In this document: positions 1 through 11,680 of the stretch, one piece after another
How positions within the stretch are numbered: position 1 is the stretch's first letter
Layout of the letters: every line of letters starts with the position of its first letter
Source of the DNA: Strigamia acuminata
Lineage: Eukaryota; Arthropoda; Chilopoda; Geophilomorpha; Linotaeniidae
Reading direction: 5' to 3'
Assembly (NCBI GenBank): GCA_949358305.1
Contig: OX442314.1
Span: 53,081,369-53,145,368, forward strand
DNA length: 64,000 nt
Made by a program: the position numbers and the translations under genes
Notes under the pieces: generated by a model
The model's database searches: none
What the model saw: only the letters and a program-made list of their open reading frames with translations
Told to the model about the DNA's origin: nothing

Positions 1-61
1 GTTTCTTAGGTGATAAAAGGCTTTTCTACCATTTTTCTCCTGTGATGGTTGGGACCTTGCC

Positions 62-1047
62 GTGGTACAGAAGCTTATTAATACTAACTCCCTCGCTTGC
101 AGATGGCCGCTCCCCCTCTTTGCGCCTATTCGGTCGTCAGGTTCGCACGACCTTTGGCATCAGACTGTCCATCACTGGACTCCCATCCAGGCATCTCCAC
201 AGCAGTGGCCAGACGATCATGCGTCCAAATGCCGGGCTATACCAACACATGCCCTCGTGTGGTATCGATCATTTGTGAGCAATATGCCAAAATGGCTCAC
301 CGCCGAGGTCATGGCTAGAAGGGGTCAAGTTGTTTACGAATTGAGGACACCGAGTGGTGCCATAGTAATCAGGCATTTGAATCATTTACATAAATATAGG
401 GGGGAGAGTGTTCCCGGCTCCTCGGCTAGCCAGGCTGATGAGCAGCTTGTCGCGCGACCTGTAACAAATAACCAAGTCATTAGTGTCGCATCAGCGGACT
501 TGCCCTATACTCACTTAGTTAGTCTGCCGAGGGCTGTTCTTGTCCGACCGGCTCCAGAGTCCCCCATGCTCACCCCTCCTCCACTTCGCATGGTCACTCC
601 TCCTGTGCCCTCGTCTTTAATTGGTTCTGCACAGTTGCCTCTACCTTTAGCGGTATCTCCGCCACCACTTGCAGGGCAGGCAGTCATCACCCCTGTATCT
701 CTGGGTGCCGAACCCCTTCTCCCACCATTGCGTTTAACATTCGCATCATCTTCATCTACATCGTCTCGTCACCATCATCCTCTCCATCTCCACAGATGGC
801 GACAGCTCATGTCGGTTCATCGGGCGTGCCTCGCTCCGTTGTGGTCAACTTTGGTGCCAGAACTACACCGCCTCCTATGGACCCAAGAGACTTGGCTCAG
901 TGGTTAACTGCGGTCATTGCGGCTCGTGTACTTGCTGTGAGCCTTCCAGCTGCCACACCCGTTCCCAGATATCCACAACGCAATAGGAACCCACTGGACC
1001 GCCTTGGGGATTTTGAATATGCACCATTGAAGAAAAAGAAGAGATAG
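62..1047 (+). pseudogene. Ty3/Gypsy pol remnant: integrase C-terminal domain and tail (left arm)
   Basis: A 281-aa open stretch (62-907) carries the chromodomain-like/SH3 end of a Gypsy integrase. The segment around 280-400 reads as a PKWL...VVYEL...RHLNHLRKY type block, typical of the region after the integrase catalytic core. The basic tail (PQRNRNPLDRLGDFEY and a KKKKR end) is found in a second frame at about 950-1047, so a frameshift separates the two parts. No integrase catalytic core, RT or gag lies beside it. The copy in the opposite arm is at 11,869-12,738. Assignment to Ty3/Gypsy is secure at domain level; the clade is not determined. Confidence 0.75.
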
Positions 1048-1057
1048 CGGTAAGGGA

Positions 1058-1202
1058 TGTTACATATCGCATGTCGCCATTTATTTCCACACTTTTGAAC
1101 AATACAAATCTCACCATTGTATCGTGAGTTGCTAGGTTATGACTGCCTAGCAACATACTGCACTCTTATGTAATAAAGCAATTAGTCGACTCTCAAAAAT
1201 CA
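1058..1202 (+). repeat. Probable solo/3' LTR of the left-arm Gypsy remnant
   Basis: Directly after the integrase tail stop there is a short purine tract (AAGGGA, 1052-1057), then a segment starting TGTTACA and ending in CA, with a polyadenylation signal AATAAA at 1172-1177. Length (145 bp) resembles the 165-bp LTR at 18,393. No second copy of this LTR is visible: the opposite arm lost all but its last ~10 bp in a deletion, so the boundaries are inferred from structure only. Confidence 0.45.
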
Positions 1203-1304
1203 TTCGTGTCAGTCATGTCTTTTCCCATTGGCCATTAGGCCTAGCAATGGACATTCCATGACGGCCATATTTCTTTATGGCCCGAATCCAACCTCCACAA
1301 ACTC

Positions 1305-1600
1305 ATTAAAAAAAGGAATCGTTTATTTCATTTTATTTCATTTTGTTTCATTTTGGTTTTCGACAACAACTAATTCTTGAGGCCAGGGCGATCCCAGGGG
1401 CCCAGGTTGTCCAGGTGGCTGGGGTTATGGCCAGGCCCATTGTATTCAAGCCGCGTCGCACCCTACGATTCAGGAGATTTCCTTTAATATATGAACAGTA
1501 CGTCACCGATGATCACCGTATTCGAATATACTGAACCTATAGAGAAATATCAGCAGAAAGACAAGGACGAAGACGACAAACAGAAACGTTCCTTAGGTGT
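1305..1600 (+). repeat. Dispersed repeat family, copy 1 (AAAGGAATCGTTTATTTC start)
   Basis: The block starts with a TTTCATTTTATTTCA-rich stretch, continues through a conserved CCAGGGGCCC core and ends in a GAAGACGA-rich segment. Three further copies lie at about 4,556-4,860 (same orientation), 8,670-8,985 and 11,785-11,945 (inverted). Pairs 1/4 and 2/3 are palindrome partners, but 1 and 2 within one arm are also homologous, so the family was present twice before the palindrome formed. The function is unknown; it could be a terminal repeat of the composite element. Confidence 0.7.
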
Positions 1601-1680
1601 TAAAAGGCTTTTCTACAATTTTTCTTCTGCGATGGTTGGGACCTTGCCATGGTACAGGAGCTTATTAATACTAACACCAA
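1588..1680 (+). repeat. Direct repeat of the window-edge sequence
   Basis: About 90 bp here (TTAGGTG, TAAAAGGCTTTTCTAC, then GGTTGGGACCTTGCC) repeats positions 1-88 in the same orientation, 1,587 bp apart. A third, inverted copy is at 12,690-12,780. Together with copy 1 of the dispersed repeat, this suggests that the window begins inside a second tandem unit. Confidence 0.7.
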
Positions 1681-1899
1681 CGAAATTATTCATGTATTTT
1701 TTGTTGCATTTGTAATTATTCGATACGGCATCGACCAAGTGACAAGAAAGTCGGTCAAGCCATACGTGGCGGAAAGTTAGACAACGTCGTTCGGGTGTCA
1801 TCAATGTGGTGCACGGCGATGGTAAAGTAAAAATAGACTTAATTTTTATTACTTATTAATCAACCCTCGGTCGCGCCACGACCACTTCACAACGCGTTC

Positions 1900-2190
1900 G
1901 TGACTCATGCTAACTTTTCCACATTCAGCCCACATTACGACACCAGGTGCTGTGTGCCGTTGGCCATCATAAAGTTTATTTGCCTTGTGATTCCAGAGAC
2001 AATGCAGGACCTGCTGCTTGGTCGAAGGTTTTGCAGGGCCATAGGGTTACGCACCGACTATGAACAGTCTCAATGGTACATGAAAGGGTCTGACAAACGT
2101 CGTAGGTCCATGACAATCGTTCAGGGAGACATCGGAGCCTGTGCTTGTGTTTCAATGCCAAGAAAATATCTTGCCAAGATTACACGTTGA
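1900..2190 (+). pseudogene. Retroelement aspartic-protease fragment (left arm)
   Basis: A 96-aa open stretch contains the C-terminal half of a Gypsy-type protease: a hydrophobic strand, then DLLLGRRFCRAIGL followed by a DY...QWY segment. This matches the 'D-hydrophobic-LGRDF' flap-to-helix block of retropepsins. The catalytic DSGA/DTGA half is absent. It lies about 700 bp downstream of the LTR-like sequence, in the order expected if a second, mostly deleted element follows the LTR. The mirror copy at 11,474-11,680 is frameshifted. Confidence 0.55.
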
Positions 2191-3143
2191 CATTTGCAAG
2201 TTATTTTATTTCATTATAAAATAATTATAAATAATTATAAAATACCAAATTATTTTCTATACTCTAACTTACTCCCATTGGCCGAGTCTCATTACTCATT
2301 ACTCCTAACTATAGACTGTGTACTACCACCAGGAAAAGTATTTTTTTTTATTATTATAATGATTAAAATAATATAATTTTAATTTTAATTTTATTCTATA
2401 ATAAAAGGCGCCTGTGGACCCAAAATTAGCGCCCGGCAGTCCCCGAGTCGCTCTCCACTTTGGTCAACTTTTTTCAGTGTTCTGTTTTTTCATTTAATTC
2501 AGGTGATCGAACATAAAAAAAAAAATCGTTTTTCTGGTTTTCTTTTTTTCTATAGACTGTGTACTACAGGTACCACCAGGAAAAGTATTTTTTTTATATT
2601 TATTATTATAATGATTAAAATGGTGCACGTCACACTCCGGACGCAATAAAGGCACGAACAAGTCAGTCTGAGTCTGGTTTCCTCTTGACTGTCCTAAACG
2701 CCGGCAAAAATTGTTTAAGTTCCTCGCACTGTTGTGACAACGTAAAGTAAAGTAAGTTAAGGCTAATTAAGCAATTTTTTAAAAATGTTTTCCATTTTGG
2801 CGTTCTTATTTTCTCGCACGTAGCCGTTACTGGACACACATGATTCGTATCATGCAAATGATTTAATTTTAATTTTATTTTTAAGGCGCCTGTGGACCCA
2901 CAATTTTCTGGTTACTACAATCCCTGGAAACCCAAAAATTTCCGAAACCATTGTCGAATACGACGTGACAAGGTTTTTTCCATTTATAAAATACATTTTT
3001 ATGCTGTTTTTATTTCAACAAACATGTTTGTTCAGTTTATTGATTGCTTTGCATTCACTGTCACTCAATATAAGTTTTAGTCCTCAGAAAAATACATGGC
3101 TTCTCAATCATCCACAAGGAATGCAAGTTGATGTTCAGTCAAC
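2191..3143. other. Non-coding AT-rich stretch with a short direct repeat
   Basis: No gene is seen. A segment of about 45 bp with TAGACTGTGTACTAC and ACCAGGAAAAG occurs at 2,308-2,350 and again at 2,552-2,596. The GGCGCCTGTGGACCCA box occurs at 2,407 and 2,885. Both reappear inverted in the right arm near 11,160-11,290. Confidence 0.7.
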
Positions 3144-3146
3144 CTA

Positions 3147-3465
3147 CAGTCAGCGCACGGTATCTTGATGCTAAATTCGTACTGCGCATCGCATTCTGCG
3201 CAGACGATTTTCTAATTCCAGTTGTTATTTAGCAGTGTTAAGCCTATTATTAGGCCTAATAATGCTAAAATAAAGTAAATAAACAACAATAAACTCATCA
3301 TTAAAAGTAATTCACACAGTATGACCAAAATATTTGTTTTATTTTATCATTGATAGGCCTAATATTAGGCTTAATACTGCTAAATAACAACTGGAATTAG
3401 AAAATCGTCTGCGCAGAATGGGATGCGCAGTACGAATTTAGCATCAAGATACCGTGCGCTGACTG
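3147..3465. mobile_element. Tc1/mariner-type MITE with TA target duplication
   Basis: Terminal inverted repeats of about 110 bp begin CAGTCAGCGCACGG and end with its exact reverse complement. Both ends are flanked by TA (3,145-3,146 and 3,466-3,467), the target-site duplication of the Tc1/mariner superfamily. There is no coding capacity in the 319 bp. It sits only in the left arm of the palindrome; the corresponding part of the right arm lacks it, so it was probably inserted after the inverted duplication. Confidence 0.85.
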
Positions 3466-3659
3466 TAGTGAGGGGCGAATTGGCAATTACTTTAGAATAG
3501 GGGCCTCTATGGAACGGGCCCAAAATTTTTATACTTACTAAATAAAATGCGCTGTTTCCGAAAATGACAGTCAAAAGTGTCAGAAATGAAGTGTTCGGGG
3601 CGTTTGAAAGCTCCGGACTACTAAAATTGTAAACAAACCCAAGCAATAACGGAAGCCCA

Positions 3660-4561
3660 ATCTCGATTATATTTGTTTGCGCTTTTGCACACGTTTAGAA
3701 GCAGGGACACCCGTCTCGAAATGGCTATGGGAGCAATGCTTGCTTCCCAGGGCCAGGAACTGCCCCAAATGCCGTCATTCAATGACACTAGATACAAACA
3801 AACATGGTTTGGGGGCTTTCAGGTGCAGAAGGACACATGTGGGACAAACTGAGAGTTCACTCTAGGTGTCTCCCATCCGAAATTTGCATCCTACTCACGT
3901 ATGCGTTTTCAACGAAAATGTCCTACGACATGGCGGCCAGAGAGTGCTCGATTCGCGACAGTGTGTTGTCGTCCGCCACAGTGGCGGACTGGTATTCATA
4001 CTGTCGTGAAACGTGCATGGTTGCCCTTGACTCAAAGTTTGAGTCAGAGAGCAAAATCGGGGGACCCGGGCACGTGGTCGAGATCGACGAGTCAAAGATA
4101 GGCCGTCGGAAGTACGAAAGGGGAAGGGTCGTGGAGAGCAGTTGGATCCTGGGGATGATCGAGACGACGGCCAGCGGAAAATTTCAAATAAAAATTTTCC
4201 CGAATAACAAGACAGACGCAAAAACCCTCCTCGCCTCGATCCACAAGCACGTAGAAAAAGGCATGAACATCATAAGAGGTTGGTGGAAAGGATACAGCAA
4301 TCTGGACGAGGAAGGTTTTCAACATTTGACCGTCAACCACTCAACCACTTCGTGGATCCGGACACTTGGGCCAACACGCAGACCATTGAGTCGAACTGGC
4401 GGCCACTTAAGAGAAGACTCACCAGGGGTGGGATCAAGGCCGAATACCTCGCCGGTCACCTCTGCGAGTACCTGTGGCTCAAAGACAAGAGCAACCAAGG
4501 CGTCGATCCTTTTCAAACGCTTCTGGATGACATCAGGGCCTTGTGTCCAGGAGAACACTAA
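3660..4561 (+). pseudogene. Merlin-superfamily DDE transposase pseudogene (IS1595/ISXO2-like), left arm
   Basis: Homology runs through three frame segments (about 3,677-3,865, 3,804-4,340 and 4,280-4,561), so at least two frameshifts are present. In order there are: an N-terminal zinc ribbon (CPKC ... FRCRR, about 3,750-3,830); the first catalytic aspartate in [13 protein letters not shown] (about 4,078); a GMIE strand; the NHS / HFVDPDTWANTQTIE block with the catalytic glutamate (about 4,340-4,400); and an LKRRL end. The second catalytic aspartate expected before the WKGY box is not seen (IIRGWWKGY). Known biology: Merlin elements are eukaryotic relatives of bacterial IS1016/IS1595. This copy cannot encode an active enzyme. 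Confidence 0.85.
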
Positions 4562-4870
4562 AAGGAATCGTTTATTTCATTTCATTTAGTTTAGTTTCTT
4601 TTTTTTTAATTTTATTTAATTTTACTTCATTTCATTTGATTTTGTTTGATTTTGTTTCATTTTGGTTTACTCAACAACTAATTCTTGAGGCTAGGGCGAT
4701 CCCAGGGGCCCGGATTGTCCAGGTGGCTGGAGTAATGACCAGGCCCATTGTCTTCACGCCGCGTCGCTCCCTCCGATGATCGCGGTATTGGAATATACCG
4801 AACCTACAGAGAAATAACCGCAGAAAGACGAAGACGAAGACAAAGGTCTCTGACATCTGAAGAGAAACTC
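4556..4870 (+). repeat. Dispersed repeat family, copy 2
   Basis: It begins directly at the end of the Merlin frame with AAAAGGAATCGTTTATTTC, then a long TTTCATTTT-type run, the CCAGGGGCCC core and the GAAGACGA-rich end. It is homologous to 1,305-1,600 in the same orientation and to 8,670-8,985 inverted. Confidence 0.7.
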
Positions 4871-7800
4871 CAAAACTGAAAAATGAAAAATTTCCATTTC
4901 GATCTCTCTTTATCGCTGCACTCGGCCTTTAATATACGTCCCTCACAACTATGTTCAAGTGTATTAGTTCTTTAATTTATTTGTCAAGTACTTAACTTTT
5001 AGTCGATTTAATATTTTTATAACATTATGATTTGTTCTGTTCGTAATGATGTGTCATATTTTTGTCCTTAGTCTGGAACCCAGATTGGTTCACTCAGGTT
5101 GTTGCTTTTGTGCAATAAGTTGTCCTGCCAAGTTGGCAAGTTCTAGGCAAACTTAAAGAATGCTTCCATAACTTGAACTCACCAAACCATGCAGCATATT
5201 ACTACAAAACTTGCCATAAATCATAACTTAGTTGTACTGACACTTGAAGAGAAAAAAAAGAATGTTGAACAACTTTGATTACGTTTACAAGTACATAGAG
5301 AAATCAAAAGTCCATATTTCTTATTACTTTGGATGAAAAATATATCCTGTTGTTAGTTTAAGTCGTAAACTTTTTTTTTTGAATCTTTATCCTCACAAAT
5401 ACATGTTTAATTAGCTTGTTTAAGTGTTTAAACAAACTCTAAAACGGTTTGGTTGTTTTAAATTTTTATGTTTATGCGTTTTACTATTTGTGAGTTCAGT
5501 TTTATATGAATTTAATTATTACTATTAATGCCACCCAAAAACAAGTTGGATACCGATAGATGAAAAAGGGATGATCATTTCAGAGGTTGGAAAACGCCCA
5601 AGACTTGTCAAAAAAATTATAGATTCAAATAAATACCTTGTTGATGCTACGTGCGAACAAGTAAGCAAAAGCACGTAAACAAAAACGATTTAAAACTACT
5701 GCAACTTGTATTTAAGTTTTGATTAGTACTGGATTGAATCTATATGGGCTCTGCATCCGACCACCCCGACTTTCTGGGCCAGTTTTTCGAGAAGAGGGGC
5801 CCATTTCTTGAGTTGTCAACTGGAAGTGAAAGAAGATATACCAGAAACTGCTCTTAGATTTCACTTGCAGAAAATGACATGTCGATCGAGAAAACGCGAC
5901 ATTTTTAATTAATCCAAGATCATGAAAGTGTAGGCTTATATTTGCATCCCGATTTGAAATTTGTCCATGCATCATCTGATGGTAAAATTGTATGCTCGTA
6001 TAGACTCAATCAGATTCACACAGACAGAATAACAAAAGAAAAAGGAAATGCGGATTGAAACGGTGTCTAATACAAACATGATTGGATGTCTCCTGAGCTT
6101 GCTAATGCTACTTTCATTTGGGCTTACAATTCACTCCTGTAAATGCCGCATTCATTCAGGAATGAGGGCTTACAATACACTCTTGTCAATGCCACATTCA
6201 TGAAAAGAATGCAGGCTTACAAGACAAGCAGATATTGCATTCGTCTGGGAATGTTGTCATACTACACAAAACCCAGGAAATAATGTTCAGAAATAGATAT
6301 TACCGAAATTTGCAATTAACCAGAGCTCTCTTCTGGTTCACTGAGACTGGTGGAGTCGTCAGTTTATCCAGGGGTGACCACGAGGAGGTAGAGAGTTGGA
6401 TTTTACACCCCCGAAATGAAATGCCCTCAACGAATTGGACGACATCTTAACTGGGCCAATTGTAAATAAACAACTGAGAAAAAAATTAAAATAATCCAGT
6501 AAATATTTCAAAAAACCTTTCGAAATTGTTTGAAAAAAAAAATGAGAAAATGTCCCGACAAATTTCAATTTCAACCACACAATTTACCAGAATTTAGAAA
6601 TCTGTCTCGTTTCTTACCAAAACACAGCAAAAAGGACGTCGGGAACGGCTCTCGATATTTACGAAGAAAAATTGGCAATAATTAAATCAAATTACTGTAA
6701 ATTAATGGGGGAAAAACCTTCGGGAAAGCAAATAAATCCAACATGTCGGCGTGCCTCCAACGAGCGATGCACCATCGAGACGATTAGGTCTACGGGGTTT
6801 ATATTCGAGAAAACACGAGTTTCTGATAAAGGTAGAAGCAATCTTCAACTCCTGTTGGCGCCATTTATGTTCGGTAGTTTGAAGATTGCTTCTACCTATA
6901 TCAGAATCTCGTGTTTTCTCGAATGTAAACCCCGTAGACCTAACCGTCTCGATGGTGCATCGCTCGTTGGAGGCTGGAGGCACGCCGACATGTTGGATTT
7001 ATTTGCTTTCCCGAAGGTTTTTCCCCATTAATTTACAGTAATTTGATTTAATTATTGCCAATTTTAGTTCGAAAATATCTATAGCCATTCCCGACGTCCT
7101 TTTTGCTGTGTTTTGGTAAGAAACGAGACAGATTTCGGATTTCTAAATTCTGGTAAATTGTGTGGTTGAAATTGAAATTTGTCGGACACCTAAAAGGTCA
7201 ACACTTATAGTTATTTGAAATATTTGCTGGACTATTTTAATTTTTTTCTCAGTTGCTTATTTAAAATTTGTCCAGTTGCGATGTCGCCCATTTCGTTGAA
7301 GGCATTTCATTTCGGGGGTGTAAAATCCAACTCTCTACCTCCTCGTGGTCACCCCTGGATAAACTGACGACTCGACCAGTCTCAGTGAACCAGAAGAGAG
7401 CTCTGGTCAATTGCTAATTTCGGTAATATCTATTTCTGAACATTATTTCCTGGGTTTTGTGTAGTATGACAACATTCCCAGACGAATGCAATATCTGCTT
7501 GTCTTGTAAGCCCGCATTCTTTTCATGAATGTGGCATTGACATGAGTGTATTGTAAGCCCTCATTCCTGAATGTATGCGGCATTTACAGGAGTGCATTGT
7601 AAGCGCAAATGATAGTAGCATTAGCAAGCTCAGGAGACACGTTTCAATCCGCATTTCCGTTTTCTTTTGTTATTCTGTCTGTGAATCTGATTCAGTCTGT
7701 ACGGGCATACAATTTTACCATCAGATGATGCTTGGACAGATTTAAAATCGGGATGCAAATATAAGACTACACTTTCATGATCTTGGATTAATTAAAAATG

Positions 7801-8640
7801 TCGCGTTTTCTCGATCGACATGTCATTTTCTGCAAGTGAAATTTAAAAGCAGAGCCTATATAAATTCAATCCAGTACTAATCAAAACTTAAATACAAGTT
7901 GCAGTAGTTTTAAATCGTTTCAAATGCTAATTGCATCGACAGACTCATAAAAAATATAATCAATAAATCAATTGACAGTCAAGTAAAAATATATTGGGAA
8001 TTCTTGCTTAAACGCATAAACATAAAAACATAAAACAACCAAACCGTTTTAGAGTGTGTTTAAATATTAAAACAAGCTAATTAAACATTTATTTGTGAGG
8101 GTAAAAATTCTAAAAAAAAGTTTGCGACTTAAACTAACAATAGGATATATTTTTCATCCAAAGTAATAAGAAATATACACTTTTGATTCCTCTATATAAA
8201 CGTAATCAAAGTCGTTCCACATTCTTTTTTTCTCCTCAAGTGTCAGTACAACCGTGGCAAGTTATGTAGTAATATGCTGCATGGTTTGGTGAGTTCAAGT
8301 TGTGGAAGCATTCTTTAAGTTTGCCTAGAACTTTCCAACTTGGCAGGACAACTTATTGCACAAAATCAACAACCTGAGTGAACCAATCTGGGTTCGAGAC
8401 TAAGAACAAAAATATGACACATCATTATGAACAGAACAAATCATAATGTTATAAGAATATTAAAATCGACTAAAAGTGAAGTAATTGACAAATAAATTAA
8501 AGAACTAATACACTTGAACGTAGTTGTGAGGGACGTATATTAAAGGCCGAGGGCAGCGAGGATCTATGTGGAGCGCAGCGGAGCATCGATGAAAAGAGAG
8601 ATCGAAATAAAAAATTTTCATTTTTCAGTTTTGGAGTTTT
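4871..8640. repeat. Non-coding inner arms of the palindrome
   Basis: This AT-rich DNA has no supportable gene. Each arm is close to 2 kb and folds on its partner; the innermost arms match at 6,831-6,850 and 6,876-6,896. The short open stretches at 6,672-7,031 and 6,702-6,983 (opposite strand) are nearly the same peptide because they cross the dyad, so they are palindrome artefacts. The right arm carries a short GC-rich insertion near 8,560-8,600 that the left arm lacks. Confidence 0.85.
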
Positions 8641-8669
8641 TCTTCAGAAGTCGGAGACCTTTATCTTCG

Positions 8670-8985
8670 TCTTCCTCTTTGTCTTTCAGCTGATATTTCT
8701 CTATAGGTTTGGTATATTCCAGCACCGCGATCATTGGTGACGTACTTTTCATATATTAAAGGAAATCTCCTGAAGCGGAGGGATCGACTCGGCGTGAAGA
8801 CAATGGGCCTGGCCATAACCCCTGTCATTTGTACAATCTGGGCCCCTGGGATCGCCCTAGCCTCAAGAATTAGTTGTCGTAAACCAAAATGAAACAAAAT
8901 GAAACAAAATGAAATACAATGAAATACAATGAAATACAATGACAAAACGAAATAAAATGAAATGAAATGAACGATTCCTTTTAGT
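8670..8985 (-). repeat. Dispersed repeat family, copy 3 (right arm)
   Basis: Reverse complement of the block at 4,556-4,870, with the CCTGGGATCGCCC core near 8,850 and an AATGAAACAAAATGAAA-type run at 8,888-8,975. It abuts the end of the right-arm Merlin remnant at about 9,000. Confidence 0.7.
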
Positions 8986-8999
8986 GTTCTGGACACAAG

Positions 9000-9985
9000 G
9001 CCCTGATGTCATCCATGAGCGTTTAAAAAGGCTTCTCTTAAGTGGCTGCCAGTTCGACTCAATGGTCTGCGTGTTGGCCTAAGTGTTCGGATCCACGGAG
9101 TTATACGAGTGGTTGACGGTCAGATGTTGAAAACCTTCCTCGTCCAGATTGCTGTATCCTTTCTAACAATCTGTTTTGATGGTCGTGCCCTTTTCGACGT
9201 GCTTGTGTTGTGGATCAAGGCGAGGAGGGTTCCTGCGTCCCTCTTGTTATTCGGGCAAATTTCCATTCGAAATTTTCCGCTGGCCCCCGTCTTGATCACC
9301 CCAGGATCCAACTGCTCTCTACGACCCTTCCCCTTTTGTACTTTCGACGGGCTATCTTTGACTCGTCGATCTCTACCACATGCCCGGGTCCCCCCCAATT
9401 TTGTCCTCTGACTCAAACTTTGAGTACGTGTACCGGTAAATGTTGAAAAAATGGACCCAGCAATGACCGGGGCCATTTTGTACGATAGGCGTTGGCATAG
9501 GTGCACCAAATGCCCAGTAAGTATTCATTTTCCTAAGATTTTGTTTAAAGAAAATAAGCAAATTTTTAGTCAATAAGACTAAACCTATGTAAATCATTAG
9601 GCATTTAGCTTTTCATCATAATTATGAAATGTTTCTGAGAAAAAAAAGAAAAGAATTTATTATTTTTCTGATTACCGTATGCAGTGCAGTGAAACGTCGT
9701 ACGACATTTTCGTCGAAAACGCGTACATGAGTAGGATGCAAATTTCGGATGGGAAACACCTAGAGTGAACTCCCAGTTTGTCCCACATGCGTCCTTCTGC
9801 ACCTGAAAGCCCCCAAACCATGTTTGTTTGTATCTAGTGTCATTGACCGACGGCTCTTGGGCAGTTCCTGGCCCTGGGAAGCAAGCGTTGCTCCTATAGC
9901 CATTTTGAGACGGGTGTCCCTGCTTCTAAACGTGTGCGAAAGCGCAAACAAATTTAATCGCGGTTGCGCTTCTGCCACTGCTTGG
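9000..9985 (-). pseudogene. Merlin-superfamily transposase pseudogene, right arm
   Basis: This is the mirror copy of 3,660-4,561. The N-terminal zinc-ribbon region (TLDTNKHGLGAFRCRRTH) is clear at about 9,775-9,930 on the minus strand, and the VEIDES catalytic strand can be read at about 9,350-9,400 in another frame. The ribbon's first CPKC pair is mutated (KSRR). Between ribbon and catalytic core, about 9,435-9,690 is unrelated to the left copy, so a replacement or insertion has split the gene. Frameshifts also break the C-terminal half. It is more decayed than the left copy. Confidence 0.75.
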
Positions 9986-11400
9986 GTTTGTTTACACTTT
10001 TAGTAGTCCGGAGCTTTCAAACGCCCGGAACACTTCATTTCCAATTCTTTTCGGAAATAGCACATTTTATTTTTAGGGAGCCAATGAATACGCGTAGGCG
10101 GGGAGCCAATGAATGCGCTTGGTCAGGTAAAAACATCTCCAGAAAACCTGCCTCGATTGACCAATCAGCGAGGATCAGACAACAGGAATCAGTCTTCAGC
10201 CTTAATTACTAACGTGGTAAAATAATACAAACTTAATTGTCCGGGGGTTCATCGCCCCTCCTCCAATAACTAAACTTAATTGTCCTGATTGCAAAGTTGT
10301 GACATGTGCAGATTGCAGGAAATCGGTAATATAAATTATATATTTAGTGTACAATTAATTAGATCTGTAAATTAATCAAATGCAGTGGGAGGTTCAACAA
10401 ACTAGAATATCTTACAAACAATTCAGAAAAAAAATATAGAAATAGAAATAGAAATATAGAAATATAGAAATATAAAAAAAAGAAAACCGGAAAAACAATT
10501 TTTTTTTAATTTGTAATTTTTTGGAATTAATCCTTCCAACCCTGAGATGGGTCATTTTGTGACCCCGTTTTAAAAAAATCATTATTTTTAAAAGAAATAA
10601 TTTTTTTTTTATCTGATTTTTGGTGACTATTCCTTTGAAACATCACCAGACACTATACCACAGTTGAATTTTTTTTAATTTTTTAAGTTTCTCTATAATT
10701 TCAACTCAAAGTTTAACTGGGTCAAAAAAGACCCATCTTAGTCCAAAGGACAAAAATTATGATCATCAGCCGGCTCCGCTAATGTCAATCATGTCCACCA
10801 CGTCCATATGGCGTTCACTAGTCAATCTAACCCCATTGGCTAGATGTTAGAAATTCCCTAAAACCCGGATTTTGTGCATGCGCAGAATCTGGGTCAAAAT
10901 ATGCCCATCTTAGGGAGTGCAAGGTGGCCAATACTTTCGGGTTGTAAGGGTTAAATGAAAAATAAAGAACACTGAAAAAAAGTTGACCAACGTGGAGAGC
11001 GACTCAGGGACTGCCGGGCGCTAATCCTCCCACCGGTGCTTTTTAGAAGATGCAGTTAGTTTGAGTCTTATAAAGTTTAAATTTGCATTTTTTAACCTGA
11101 AAAAATAAATTTTAAAAAGCAAATTCAGTGATGGTTTCGGAAATTTTTAGGTTTCCAGGGATTGTAGTAACCAGAAAATAGTGGGTCCACAGGCGCCTTT
11201 TATTATAAAATAATTATATTATTTTAATGATTATAATAATCAAAAAATGAGGAAAGAAATATACTTTTCCTGGTGCTAGTACACAGTCTATAGTTAGGAG
11301 TAATGAGACTCGGCCAATGGGAGTAAGTTAGAGTATAGAAAATAATTTGGTATTTTATAATTATTTATAATTATTTTATAATAAAATAAAATAACTTGCA
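9986..11400. other. Right-arm non-coding stretch
   Basis: No gene is seen. Outer parts mirror the left arm (for example the GGCGCCTGTGGACCCA box near 11,190), but about 10,080-10,970 has no obvious partner in the left arm and holds its own short duplications: GGGAGCCAATGAAT twice near 10,076-10,112 and CTTAATTGTCC twice near 10,230-10,280. Confidence 0.6.
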
Positions 11401-11473
11401 AATGTCAGCGTGTAATCTTGGCATTGAAACACAAGCACAGGCTCCGATGTCTCCCTCAACGATTGTCATGGAC

Positions 11474-11680
11474 CTATGATGTTTCAGACCCTTTCAAGTA
11501 CCATTGAGACAGTTCATAGTCGGTGTGTAATGATACGGCCCTGCAAAAGCTTCGACCTGCAAAAGCAGCAGGTTCTGCACCGTCTCTGGAATCACAAGGC
11601 AAATAAACTTTGATGGCCAACGGCACACAGCACCTGGTGTTGTAATATGGGCTGAATGTGGAAAAGTTAGCATGAACCAC
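11474..11680 (-). pseudogene. Retroelement protease fragment, right arm
   Basis: Mirror of 1,900-2,190. The CCVPLAI start and the HTDYELSQWYLKGS end are preserved, but the middle is frameshifted relative to the left copy, so the LLLGR block is no longer in frame. Confidence 0.5.

Noticed and set aside
3660-4561. Bacterial contamination (IS1595-like transposase)
   Set aside because: The gene is embedded in eukaryotic repeats and decayed in step with them; Merlin is a known eukaryotic relative of this bacterial family.
6672-7031. Two similar ~100-aa frames at the palindrome centre, on opposite strands
   Set aside because: They are the same sequence read through the dyad; no domain and no codon signal.
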